A DNA stretch of 9,553 nucleotides from Clostridia bacterium (lineage in GTDB: Bacteria; Bacillota_A; Clostridia; UMGS1883; HGM11501), in contig JAFXHP010000059.1 in the NCBI GenBank assembly GCA_017536285.1, positions 1 to 9,553 of the forward strand, written 5' to 3'. Made by a program: the position numbers and the translations under genes. Below the pieces are notes generated by a model, which was not told the origin of the DNA, ran no database searches, and saw only the letters and a list, made by a program, of their open reading frames with translations. Below are positions 1 through 5,535 of the stretch, piece after piece. The stretch's first letter is position 1; each line of letters starts with the position of its first letter.

Positions 1-155
1 CTTTTTTCGGAGCGCAACTCGGAAGTGATTTTCGCAAAATCGGTTACTTACCATCGGGCTTACACCATCCCCGACTCGCTCTTAGGTAAATTAAATTTAC
101 CGTGGCTTTTACCGAAAGCTACTGTCTTCGTCAAAGTCTTTGATATTCATAATCG
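1..155 (-). ncRNA. T-box leader, stem I part (gene off left edge)
   Basis: Read on the minus strand, this stretch carries the ordered hallmarks of a T-box stem I: GAAGACAGTAG near the 5' end (AGTA motif), AAGAGCGAG followed by GGGGATGGTG and AAGCCC in the distal arm, then GAAAATCACTTCCGAGT on the 3' side. T-box leaders sense uncharged tRNA and control aminoacyl-tRNA synthetase, amino-acid biosynthesis or transporter genes. The triplet at the specifier position reads ATC (27-29), which would mean tRNA-Ile and suggests ileS or an Ile-related gene downstream; that is an inference. The antiterminator and T-box sequence proper lie beyond base 1, so the element is partial. A consensus promoter sits just upstream. 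Confidence 0.85.
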
Positions 156-160
156 GTGAT

Positions 161-189
161 ATTATAATACATTTTTTTAATTTTGTCAA
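161..189 (-). promoter_or_regulatory. Sigma-A promoter of the T-box leader
   Basis: On the minus strand TTGACA (184-189) and TATAAT (161-166) are separated by exactly 17 bp, a perfect consensus housekeeping promoter. Transcription would start near 154, at the 5' edge of the T-box leader. This fits a strong constitutive promoter whose output is set by leader read-through. Confidence 0.9.
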
Positions 190-222
190 GTGTTTACTTT
201 CAATACTCACCTGCAAAAACCA

Positions 223-1086
223 TTACCAGACTCTCGTTTTGTTAAATTCGGGTAAAACTGTGTCTTCTTTATATACCTTATATATATTTGCCACACGCTC
301 TGCCTCTATGCGAAGTGCCGCCTTTCCGATTCTCTCGTTACAGCTTTCATAGCTTCCCGAAGAAAGAGCATTGGGGAAATTAAGCATCCAGGCTTCAAAG
401 TTAATTCCTGCCCTTGACAAGTGGTCTGTTTTATGAAGATATTCGCCGCTCACCTCATTTAATCTGTCAAGCTTTACGGCATCAGGGTCAATTCCCATCA
501 TAAAAGCAGTTTCACCAAGACAACCGTGACCGCCGAAAAGATTTTCCTCGTGGCATTTAATTAAAAATTCTTCATCTTCCTTTATAAGCTCGGGGATAGC
601 ACCGCTGCCTTCTCTTAACAGAATTTCTGCCATTTTATGAGGTGCGGGAAGTGTCACATGAGCAAAGGCAAAAGTGAAATCATAGCCTCTGTTCACAAGA
701 TTTCTCGAAAAGGATGTAAGCCAGGAATTGTTTCCGCCGTGACCGTTTAATACAAGTATCTTTTCAAAACCGCTGTCCCTTATCTGAAGGCAGAGCTGTT
801 CAAGCAAAAGCATCTGCGTTTCAAGAGGCAAGGTTATATTTCCCGGAGGTGCGGTGTAGGGAACTTTTCCCGGTACATCTCCAAAGGTAAAATCAGCAAA
901 CACGCATACCGTTTCAAGTTGCGATGCCATATATGCAATTCTGTTTGCCTGAAGGATGTCTATTCCGAGAGGCAGATGTACGCCGTGTTTTTCAATGCAT
1001 CCCATAGGTATAACACAGGTTTTTGCCGATTTTTCGCAAAGTTCGGGAAAGTCTTGACTTGTAGTATAGAGCCAACGTGTTTCCAT
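223..1086 (-). CDS. Creatininase-family amidohydrolase
   Basis: This 287-residue protein belongs to the creatininase/creatinine amidohydrolase family, metal-dependent hydrolases of cyclic or linear amide bonds that also include the mycofactocin protein MftE. It shows the family metal-site motif E-x-H-G-x-HLPLG-x-D at residues 32-43 (E32, H34, D43), the NGHGGN signature at 114-119, and GHGCLGET around 186-193. The classical creatininase has Glu two residues after the His of the second motif; here it is Gly, as in many uncharacterised relatives, so creatinine as substrate is not supported. No signal peptide is seen, so it is probably cytoplasmic. The start is an ATG with GAAAGGA 9 nt upstream. 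The gene has its own promoter and lies downstream of the ThuA-AraC unit, suggesting, but not proving, a role in sugar or amide catabolism. No terminator is obvious between it and the T-box promoter. Confidence 0.85.
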   Translation of the reverse strand: METRWLYTTSQDFPELCEKSAKTCVIPMGCIEKHGVHLPLGIDILQANRIAYMASQLETVCVFADFTFGDVPGKVPYTAPPGNITLPLETQMLLLEQLCLQIRDSGFEKILVLNGHGGNNSWLTSFSRNLVNRGYDFTFAFAHVTLPAPHKMAEILLREGSGAIPELIKEDEEFLIKCHEENLFGGHGCLGETAFMMGIDPDAVKLDRLNEVSGEYLHKTDHLSRAGINFEAWMLNFPNALSSGSYESCNERIGKAALRIEAERVANIYKVYKEDTVLPEFNKTRVW

Positions 1087-1121
1087 AATATCAAATCCTT
1101 TCAGGTTTTTTCTTTAAGTAA

Positions 1122-1150
1122 AATATAACACAGACCTATAACCTTGTCAA
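1122..1150 (-). promoter_or_regulatory. Sigma-A promoter of the creatininase-family gene
   Basis: Minus-strand TTGACA (1145-1150) and TATATT (1122-1127) with a 17-bp spacer. It lies 36 nt upstream of the ATG and downstream of the AraC stop, so this gene can be transcribed independently of the araC-type gene. Confidence 0.85.
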
Positions 1151-1228
1151 CTTATTTTCTCCACGTGCAAAATGCCCGGATTATTAATTTATCAGCCTTT
1201 TTGCAATCCGGAATTTTTTACATCTCCT

Positions 1229-2101
1229 TTACAATTCTTTCTTAAACTTATGGGGCGCTATGCCCGTTTCCTTCTTAAACTGTCTTGCAAAATAGCTTAC
1301 GGAAGAAAAGCCAAGAGTCATGGCAACATCGGTTACGCTTTTATTTTCCGTTGCCAGCATTTTTTTAGCTTCGTTTATTTTAATTGAATTTACATATTCC
1401 GTAAAGCTTTTACCCGCAATTCTCTTAAAAAGCCTTGAAAAATACCCGTAGCTTAAACCGCAGATATCGGCGGCTTCATTGGTGTTTGCCGTGAGGTATG
1501 AGCCTCTTGCATACTCCATCGCCCTTTTTATGTACTTCACCCCATCGGAATTCTCATATACAGCTAAATCTGCTTTTTCCGAATGCCATTTTCTCATAAG
1601 ATAAAGTGCAGCTCTTATTACCGATGAACGTACCGCAATTTCATAGCCATAGTCCTTAGCCGTCCATTCCCTGATAATATCATCCATAAGGTGCGGAATT
1701 TCAGTTCCCGAAAGCTCCGACTCCGTAAAAACTCTGCGGAAATTTTCATTGTTCTCCACAAAGGGGAAAAGATATTTAACCTCGAAAACCGACTGCTCCG
1801 CAGCATACAAAATCCCCGGTTCAAACTTAATTACAAGGTATGTGCTTTTTGCAACTTCAGACCTTACGGCGTGTGCCGTTCCCGAATTTATTATACATAA
1901 ATCCCCTGTTTTTACCATGTGCAGCTTCCCTTCTGCCCACACTCGTATATCGCATTCAGAAAGCCCGTATAAAAGCTCCACATATTCGTGGTAATGCTTA
2001 AGGCTAAATCTATCTCCCTTTCCTGCCGTCATCACAATGCATTGTACGGGAATTTCAAAGCCGTCTATTTTCGCTTTTCCTTCATCGTAAATCTCGTTCA
2101 T
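1229..2101 (-). CDS. AraC-family regulator with N-terminal cupin
   Basis: This is a 290-residue AraC/XylS-type transcription factor. An N-terminal cupin-like sensor domain runs over about residues 15-100; its HYHEYVEL segment holds H36 and H38 and the IINSGTAHAV strand lies near 70-79. The C-terminal DNA-binding domain (about 190-290) carries two helix-turn-helix motifs, roughly 206-227 (ANTNEAADICGLSYGYFSRLF) and 255-276, followed by the family GFSSVSYFARQFKKETG segment. I place the start at ATG 2099-2101, because CGGAG lies 6 nt upstream; an in-frame GTG 11 codons earlier (2132-2134) falls in a hairpin loop with no properly spaced ribosome site. It follows the ThuA-family gene and has no promoter of its own that I can see, so it is probably co-transcribed with it. 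It likely senses a sugar and controls its neighbours; the ligand is unknown. Confidence 0.88.
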   Translation of the reverse strand: MNEIYDEGKAKIDGFEIPVQCIVMTAGKGDRFSLKHYHEYVELLYGLSECDIRVWAEGKLHMVKTGDLCIINSGTAHAVRSEVAKSTYLVIKFEPGILYAAEQSVFEVKYLFPFVENNENFRRVFTESELSGTEIPHLMDDIIREWTAKDYGYEIAVRSSVIRAALYLMRKWHSEKADLAVYENSDGVKYIKRAMEYARGSYLTANTNEAADICGLSYGYFSRLFKRIAGKSFTEYVNSIKINEAKKMLATENKSVTDVAMTLGFSSVSYFARQFKKETGIAPHKFKKEL

Positions 2102-2112
2102 AAAAATCTCCG

Positions 2113-2142
2113 AAAGGGCTGCAACTTTCGTCACAGCCCTTT
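2113..2142 (-). terminator. Intergenic hairpin between thuA-like and araC-like genes
   Basis: A perfect 9-bp inverted repeat (AAAGGGCTG at 2113-2121, CAGCCCTTT at 2134-2142) with a 12-nt loop lies 3 nt after the ThuA stop. On the minus strand the stem is followed directly by the ribosome site CGGAG and then ATTTTT, so the T-run is displaced from the stem. It could be a weak terminator or attenuator, or an mRNA end or processing hairpin that sets the ThuA:AraC expression ratio. The structure is certain at sequence level; the role is not. Confidence 0.5.
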
Positions 2143-2145
2143 ATA

Positions 2146-2856
2146 TTATTTTTCAATCTTAGTAATTTTAGGGCAGGGAATCGCCTTTCTGTAATCGCTC
2201 TTTACCCAGTAAACCGCATTTTTTATTATTGTCTTTACGCTTTCATTGTAAAATGTGGGAAAGGTTTCGTGGCCCGGCTGGAAATAGAATATTTTTCCGT
2301 TGCCTCTCTTGTAGGTTACACCCGAACGGAAAACCTCGCTTCCCTCATAGCTTCCGATAAGAATGGTTTCTTCAGGCTCGGGAATGTCAAAGGGTTCTGC
2401 ATAGGTTTCCTCGCTCGGAAGCTCGAAATAACGGTCGATTCCGGAAACGATTGGGTGACTCGGCTTTACAACCCACACTCTTTCCATATCTCCGTCCTCT
2501 CTCCAGCAAAGGTTGCAGGTTGTCCCCATAAGAAGGCGGAAGGGCTTTGAATGGTGTGCAGAATGAAGGAATATTGCACCCATACCTGAAAGCACGGCTG
2601 ACTGCACCTTTTTTGCAATTTCATCAGGCACTTCGTTATGCGCCATATGTCCCCACCATATAATTACATCGGTATCCGCTAAAATCTCATCTGTTATTCC
2701 GCAGTTTTTCTCTTCCAGAGTTGCATATCTCACTTCTATATCATCGCACTTAAGAGCTTCGCCTATTGCCCTATGCATACCGTCGGGATAAATTGCCTTA
2801 ACCAAATCACTTTTCTTTTCATGCTTAAATTCGTTCCATATGAGTACCTTTATCAC
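2146..2856 (-). CDS. ThuA-family protein
   Basis: This 236-residue protein has a ThuA (trehalose-utilisation) domain, a glutamine-amidotransferase-like fold linked to disaccharide metabolism in rhizobia and widespread in glycan-degrading bacteria. Visible signatures are the N-terminal IKVLIWNEFKHEK (2-14), IIWWGHMAHNEV around 65-76, FLHSAHHSKPF around 97-106, and YFQPGHETFPTFYN around 191-204. These His-rich loops line the putative active site; the reaction is not established for the family. No signal peptide is visible. I choose GTG 2854-2856 as the start: AAAAGGAGT lies about 8 nt upstream and the product then begins as relatives do; an in-frame GTG three codons earlier touches the ribosome site. 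It is the first gene of a unit with the AraC-type regulator, transcribed from an extended -10 promoter. Confidence 0.87.
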   Translation of the reverse strand: MIKVLIWNEFKHEKKSDLVKAIYPDGMHRAIGEALKCDDIEVRYATLEEKNCGITDEILADTDVIIWWGHMAHNEVPDEIAKKVQSAVLSGMGAIFLHSAHHSKPFRLLMGTTCNLCWREDGDMERVWVVKPSHPIVSGIDRYFELPSEETYAEPFDIPEPEETILIGSYEGSEVFRSGVTYKRGNGKIFYFQPGHETFPTFYNESVKTIIKNAVYWVKSDYRKAIPCPKITKIEK

Positions 2857-2876
2857 ACAAATCACTCCTTTTTTAA

Positions 2877-2905
2877 ATTATACCACCATTTTTTTGCTAT
2901 TACAA
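2877..2905 (-). promoter_or_regulatory. Promoter of the thuA-like/araC-like unit
   Basis: Minus-strand TATAAT (2877-2882) preceded by TGG (extended -10), with TTGTAA (2900-2905) 17 bp upstream as a weak -35. The predicted start lies near 2870, giving a leader of only about 13 nt that still contains GGAG. A weak -35 with an extended -10 is typical of an activator-dependent promoter, which would fit control by the AraC-type product. Confidence 0.7.
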
Positions 2906-2941
2906 TATATTTTCATGCACAAAAACAGCACTTTTTTGTCA

Positions 2942-2961
2942 TTGCAAATTCCTCTTTGCAA
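2942..2961. promoter_or_regulatory. Operator-like palindrome between divergent promoters
   Basis: TTGCAAA (2942-2948) and TTTGCAA (2955-2961) form a perfect 7-bp inverted repeat with a 6-bp AT-rich centre. It lies 7 bp upstream of the -35 of the HPr-kinase-like operon and about 37 bp upstream of the thuA -35. The 13-bp centre-to-centre spacing suits a dimeric DNA-binding protein. No binding protein can be assigned from sequence. Confidence 0.45.
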
Positions 2962-2968
2962 AAATATC

Positions 2969-2997
2969 TTGAATATATCAAAAATTCGTGTTATACT
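2969..2997 (+). promoter_or_regulatory. Promoter of the HprK-like/PqqD/S26 operon
   Basis: TTGAAT (2969-2974) and TATACT (2992-2997) with a 17-bp spacer on the plus strand. The leader of about 25 nt carries AAGGAGGG (3015-3022), a near-perfect Shine-Dalgarno site 6 nt before the first ATG. Confidence 0.78.
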
Positions 2998-3028
2998 GAA
3001 ATAAATATATATGTAAGGAGGGTGTAAA

Positions 3029-3733
3029 ATGCTTAAGCTTAAGCTTTGCGACTTGTTGTTCGATATAAAAATAAAGTATAAATGCACCCTTGACCTTATA
3101 AAGGATTATGTAGTAACGACCGAAGATGAAGCCGACTTCACCGTTGAGGTTACAGAAGATGATCTCCTTCTTGCCGCAAAGAAGGAACCCGCCTTCCCTG
3201 TTCCTTATCACGAATCCCTTTGTCTTTACAGAAAAATCTGTTCGCTGGTTATTTCATATAACGCCTTTATGATGCATTCTTCCGTGGTGGTTCATCAAGG
3301 TGTTGCCTACGTCTTTACCGCTAAAAGCGGAACGGGAAAAACCACCCATTCGATGCTGTGGCTCAAAAACTTCCCCGGCTCTTTTATAATAAACGGGGAT
3401 AAACCCATTTTCAGACTTATTGACGGGGAGTTTTATGTATACGGCACTCCCTGGTGCGGAAAAGAAGGCTATAATAAAAACGCCCGTGCAAAGGTCGGTG
3501 CCCTTTGCTTTATTGAAAGATCCCAAAAAAACATTATCTGTCCCATAAGCAGCAAAGAGGTTCTCTTAAAAATATTTGACCAGTTGTATATACCTGAAGA
3601 AAAAGAAGCCACCGAAAAACTGTTCACTCTACTTGACAGTTTTTTAAATCATATTCCTGCATACAGACTTTCATGCAATATATCAGATGAAGCCGCAATC
3701 ATTGCCGAGCGGACAATGAATAAGAAAGGATGA
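3029..3733 (+). CDS. HPr-kinase/PEPCK-like P-loop protein
   Basis: This 234-residue protein resembles the C-terminal catalytic half of HPr serine kinase. It has a Walker A loop TAKSGTGKTT (97-106, K104), a preceding beta strand with MHSSVVV (82-88), a putative metal-binding NGDKPIF (122-128, D124), and YGTPWCGKEG (138-147), a motif of stand-alone HprK-like proteins. The HPr-recognition and N-terminal domains of true HprK are absent; the first 60 residues are acidic and unassigned. Such kinases are known in lasso-peptide clusters, where they phosphorylate the peptide, and next to PqqD-type proteins elsewhere. Here it is first in an operon with a PqqD-like and an S26-like gene, and its stop overlaps an upstream candidate ATG of the next gene (ATGA). 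The start is well fixed by AAGGAGGG. The substrate is unknown; it may be a peptide or protein. Confidence 0.8.
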   Translation: MLKLKLCDLLFDIKIKYKCTLDLIKDYVVTTEDEADFTVEVTEDDLLLAAKKEPAFPVPYHESLCLYRKICSLVISYNAFMMHSSVVVHQGVAYVFTAKSGTGKTTHSMLWLKNFPGSFIINGDKPIFRLIDGEFYVYGTPWCGKEGYNKNARAKVGALCFIERSQKNIICPISSKEVLLKIFDQLYIPEEKEATEKLFTLLDSFLNHIPAYRLSCNISDEAAIIAERTMNKKG

Positions 3734-3738
3734 TAAAA

Positions 3739-3999
3739 ATGAAAATCAAATCAGGCTTTATATTAAAGGAAATTGCCGGAGAAAACATTTTAATGTTTCT
3801 TAACCCACACCTTAAAAATAAAATCATTACATTAAACGAAACAGGTGTTTTTTTATTTAACCTCATCTCGGAAGGCAAGGGCAAAGAAGAAATCCTTGAT
3901 GCTTTCCTTGATGAATATGATGTTGATGAAGCAACAGCAAATGCCGATATAACCAAATTTATAAGCACCCTTTCTTCCATCGGTGCTTTGGAGAATTAA
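3739..3999 (+). CDS. PqqD-family (RRE-like) protein
   Basis: This 86-residue protein has the size and pattern of the PqqD family: N-terminal strands (KIKSGFILKEIAGENILMF), then LNETGVFLFNLI (about 36-47), and a winged-helix-like C-terminal half with alternating acidic helices (EEILDAFLDEYDVDE, then ADITKFISTL). PqqD proteins are RiPP recognition elements that bind leader peptides and present them to a modifying enzyme; many solitary ones have unknown partners. I choose ATG 3739 because AAAGGA (3725-3730) then lies 8 nt upstream; ATG 3730 would sit on that site. It is encoded between the HPr-kinase-like and S26-like genes, 5 nt after the first and 1 nt before the second, so the three are translationally coupled and probably act together. 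No precursor peptide was recognised nearby. Confidence 0.85.
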   Translation: MKIKSGFILKEIAGENILMFLNPHLKNKIITLNETGVFLFNLISEGKGKEEILDAFLDEYDVDEATANADITKFISTLSSIGALEN

Positions 4000-4000
4000 A

Positions 4001-4474
4001 ATGGGCATCAGCTTTTCCATGAAGGACTTAGAGCCATTGATAAGGGAAACCCTTGAAAATGGCTATACCTTTCCAATGATGCCCAGGGGAACAAGCATGC
4101 TTCCTCTTATCCGTGAAGGATACGATTCAGTTATTCTTTCCCCGTTACCCGATGAGGTAAAAGCCGGAGATATAATTTTATATAAAAGAGATGACGGCAA
4201 ATTCGTTCTTCACAGAGTTATAAGAAAAGAACGTAATGCTTATACGATGTGCGGAGACAATCAGACTGTTCTTGAAAAAGGTATTTTAAGGCAACATATG
4301 ATTGCTGTGGCATCAGGAATGATAAGAGACGATATTGAAATAACCTTCTCCGAATGCGAAGAATATTCTCGCTATACCGAGAAAATGATTAAAGAAAAAA
4401 AGGCAAAAAATCGTTTTCTCCTTCCGAAACGAGCATTAAAAAATCTCCTTAAAAAATTAAACATAAAAAAATAA
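4001..4474 (+). CDS. Soluble S26-type (signal-peptidase-like) protein
   Basis: This 157-residue protein carries the S24/S26 serine-peptidase core: GTSMLPLI with the presumed nucleophile S32 (30-37), GDIILYKR (57-63), FVLHRVIR (69-75) and CGDN (84-87). In bacterial signal peptidase I the general base is Lys; here the equivalent position appears to be His (H71), as in SipW/ER-type enzymes, giving a predicted Ser-His pair. There is no membrane segment at either end, unlike a true signal peptidase, and the last 30 residues are rich in Lys and Arg, which could favour contact with membrane or nucleic acid. The start is ATG 4001 with TTTGGAG ending 8 nt upstream inside the PqqD-like gene; an in-frame GTG at 3983 has no such site. 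Last gene of the trio, it may cleave a peptide handled by the PqqD-like protein. Activity and substrate are inferred. Confidence 0.8.
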   Translation: MGISFSMKDLEPLIRETLENGYTFPMMPRGTSMLPLIREGYDSVILSPLPDEVKAGDIILYKRDDGKFVLHRVIRKERNAYTMCGDNQTVLEKGILRQHMIAVASGMIRDDIEITFSECEEYSRYTEKMIKEKKAKNRFLLPKRALKNLLKKLNIKK

Positions 4475-4512
4475 CGCATAGCTTCAAACCTTTCTTTGAG
4501 CTATGCGTTTTT
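4473..4512. terminator. Bidirectional terminator (S26 operon / sigG fragment)
   Basis: Arms at 4473-4483 and 4499-4509 give 11 perfect pairs, extended by four more (CAAA/TTTG) across a one-base bulge, with a 6-nt loop. A T-run follows on the plus strand (4508-4512) and a long A-run precedes it, giving T7 on the minus strand. It overlaps the S26 stop codon and lies just past the sigG-fragment stop, so it can end both convergent transcripts. Confidence 0.92.
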
Positions 4513-4519
4513 CATGCCT

Positions 4520-4819
4520 TTATACATTCATCGGCACTGCGTACGTACTGAACTGTACGTTTTGTGTAATGTCAAAATTATCAATTGCCTTTATCAGCCC
4601 TATGCAACCCACCTGGAATAAATCATCCGGGTTTTCTCCGCGGGATGAAAAGCGTTGCATAACGCTCAGGACAAGCTTTAAATTTCCGCCTATAAATTTT
4701 TCCCGGGCCTGGCCGTCTCCTTCTTTGATTCTTAAAAGAAGCTCTTCCTTTTCCTTTTTCGTCAAAACCGGAAGCTTTGATGTGTTAACTCCCGAAAGTT
4801 CCACTTTATTTATATACAT
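4520..4819 (-). pseudogene. sigG: Truncated sigG: N-terminal third of sporulation sigma factor G
   Basis: The first 97 residues match SigG, the late forespore sigma factor: KVELSGVNTSKLPVL at the N terminus, the DLFQVGCIGLIKAIDNFD core of region 2 and QFSTYAVPM at 89-97. In intact SigG (about 257 residues) this continues into a GEIRRYLRD segment and on through regions 2.4, 3 and 4, which bind -10 and -35 DNA. Here PM is followed by Asn-Val-stop, then the terminator, so all the DNA-contacting parts are missing. The ribosome site (GAAAGGA) and the start are intact and lie 11 nt after sigE. The reading frame shows no internal decay, so the break is recent, or the fragment is one half of a split gene. 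It could instead be an assembly junction. As it stands it cannot encode a working sigma factor. Confidence 0.85.
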
Positions 4820-4830
4820 AAAAATTCCTT

Positions 4831-5535
4831 TCAGCTTAATTTTATAATTTCCTTTTTAAGCTTTTCCAAAATTCTCTTTTCCAATCTCGATATATAGCTT
4901 TGCGATATTCCCAGCAAATCTGCCACTTCTTTTTGAGTTTTCTCATTAGAACCGTCAAGCCCGAACCTCAAATTCATTATTATCCTTTCTCTTTTCCCAA
5001 GTCTTCCCACAGCATCCAGAAGCATTTTATGCTCTGTTTTTGTTTCAATATTTCTGTTCACCACATCCTCATCTGTACCCAGAAGTTCGGATAAAAGCAA
5101 ATCGTTTCCATCCCAGTCTGTATTAAGCGGCTCATCCAGAGAAATTTCTGTTCTTTGATTTCCGGTTTTACGAAGATACATTAAAATTTCATTTTCTATA
5201 CATCTGGATGCATAGGTTGCAAGCTTAATATTTTTATCCGTATCAAATGTATTTATGGCTTTGATAAGTCCGATTGAACCAATGGATACCAAATCCTCTG
5301 TTCCAACTCCCGTGTTTTCAAATTTTCTTGCAATATAAATTACAAGTCTTAAGTTTCTTTCGATAAGTTCCTCCTTTGCTTTTTCGTTTCCGTCTTTAAG
5401 CTCCCTTAAAAGTTTTTCCTCCTCTTGTATGTCCAGGGGCGGTGGGAGCGGATGTGCCGTCCCTATGTAATAAACTCCTTCTTCTCCCCTTAATACAGCC
5501 AGAAGATGAATTAATTTCTTTAATAAGTCTGTCAA
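4831..5535 (-). CDS. sigE: Sporulation sigma factor E (pro-sigma-E)
   Basis: This is a full-length 234-residue mother-cell sigma factor (family length about 239). It has an amphipathic N-terminal pro-sequence ([14 protein letters not shown]), then EGVYYIG where SpoIIGA cleaves, region 2 with [18 protein letters not shown] and [18 protein letters not shown] (105-122), and region 4 with a helix-turn-helix ending [13 protein letters not shown] (209-221). SigE directs early mother-cell sporulation genes after polar septation. The start is set by GGAGGG followed 7 nt later by TTG 5533-5535; an upstream in-frame TTG (5548-5550) abuts that site and is unlikely. The 5' end overlaps the spoIIGA frame by 140 nt. 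It is the second gene of a spoIIGA-sigE-sigG unit. Confidence 0.96.
   Translation of the reverse strand: MTDLLKKLIHLLAVLRGEEGVYYIGTAHPLPPPLDIQEEEKLLRELKDGNEKAKEELIERNLRLVIYIARKFENTGVGTEDLVSIGSIGLIKAINTFDTDKNIKLATYASRCIENEILMYLRKTGNQRTEISLDEPLNTDWDGNDLLLSELLGTDEDVVNRNIETKTEHKMLLDAVGRLGKRERIIMNLRFGLDGSNEKTQKEVADLLGISQSYISRLEKRILEKLKKEIIKLS

Noticed and set aside
1176..1211. CCGGATT/AATCCGG inverted repeat with a 22-nt loop after the araC-like stop
   Set aside because: The stem is only 7 bp with a large loop, and the T-run follows on the plus strand, where no gene ends; on the minus strand it lacks a T-tract, so I do not call a terminator.
2132..2134. GTG as start of the AraC-type regulator
   Set aside because: It lies in a hairpin with no properly spaced Shine-Dalgarno; ATG 2099-2101 has CGGAG at a good distance.
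2925..3014. 29-codon plus-strand reading frame starting MHKNSTFL, a possible precursor peptide for the PqqD-like cassette
   Set aside because: It has no ribosome site and runs through the promoter of the cassette, so it would not be on the transcript.
3699..3980. Minus-strand 93-codon frame opposite the PqqD-like gene, considered as the missing sigG C-terminal part or a separate gene
   Set aside because: It has no similarity to sigma regions 2.4-4, no ribosome site, and is a shadow of the coding strand.
223..4512. The whole left block as a skin-like excisable element
   Set aside because: No recombinase, phage or conjugation gene is present, no flanking repeat could be found by eye, and the far left holds a T-box unit that looks like housekeeping DNA; only the sigG break itself is supported.
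4503..4847. Plus-strand 114-codon frame across the sigG fragment
   Set aside because: It is antisense to clearly recognisable SigG sequence, begins inside a terminator and has no ribosome site.
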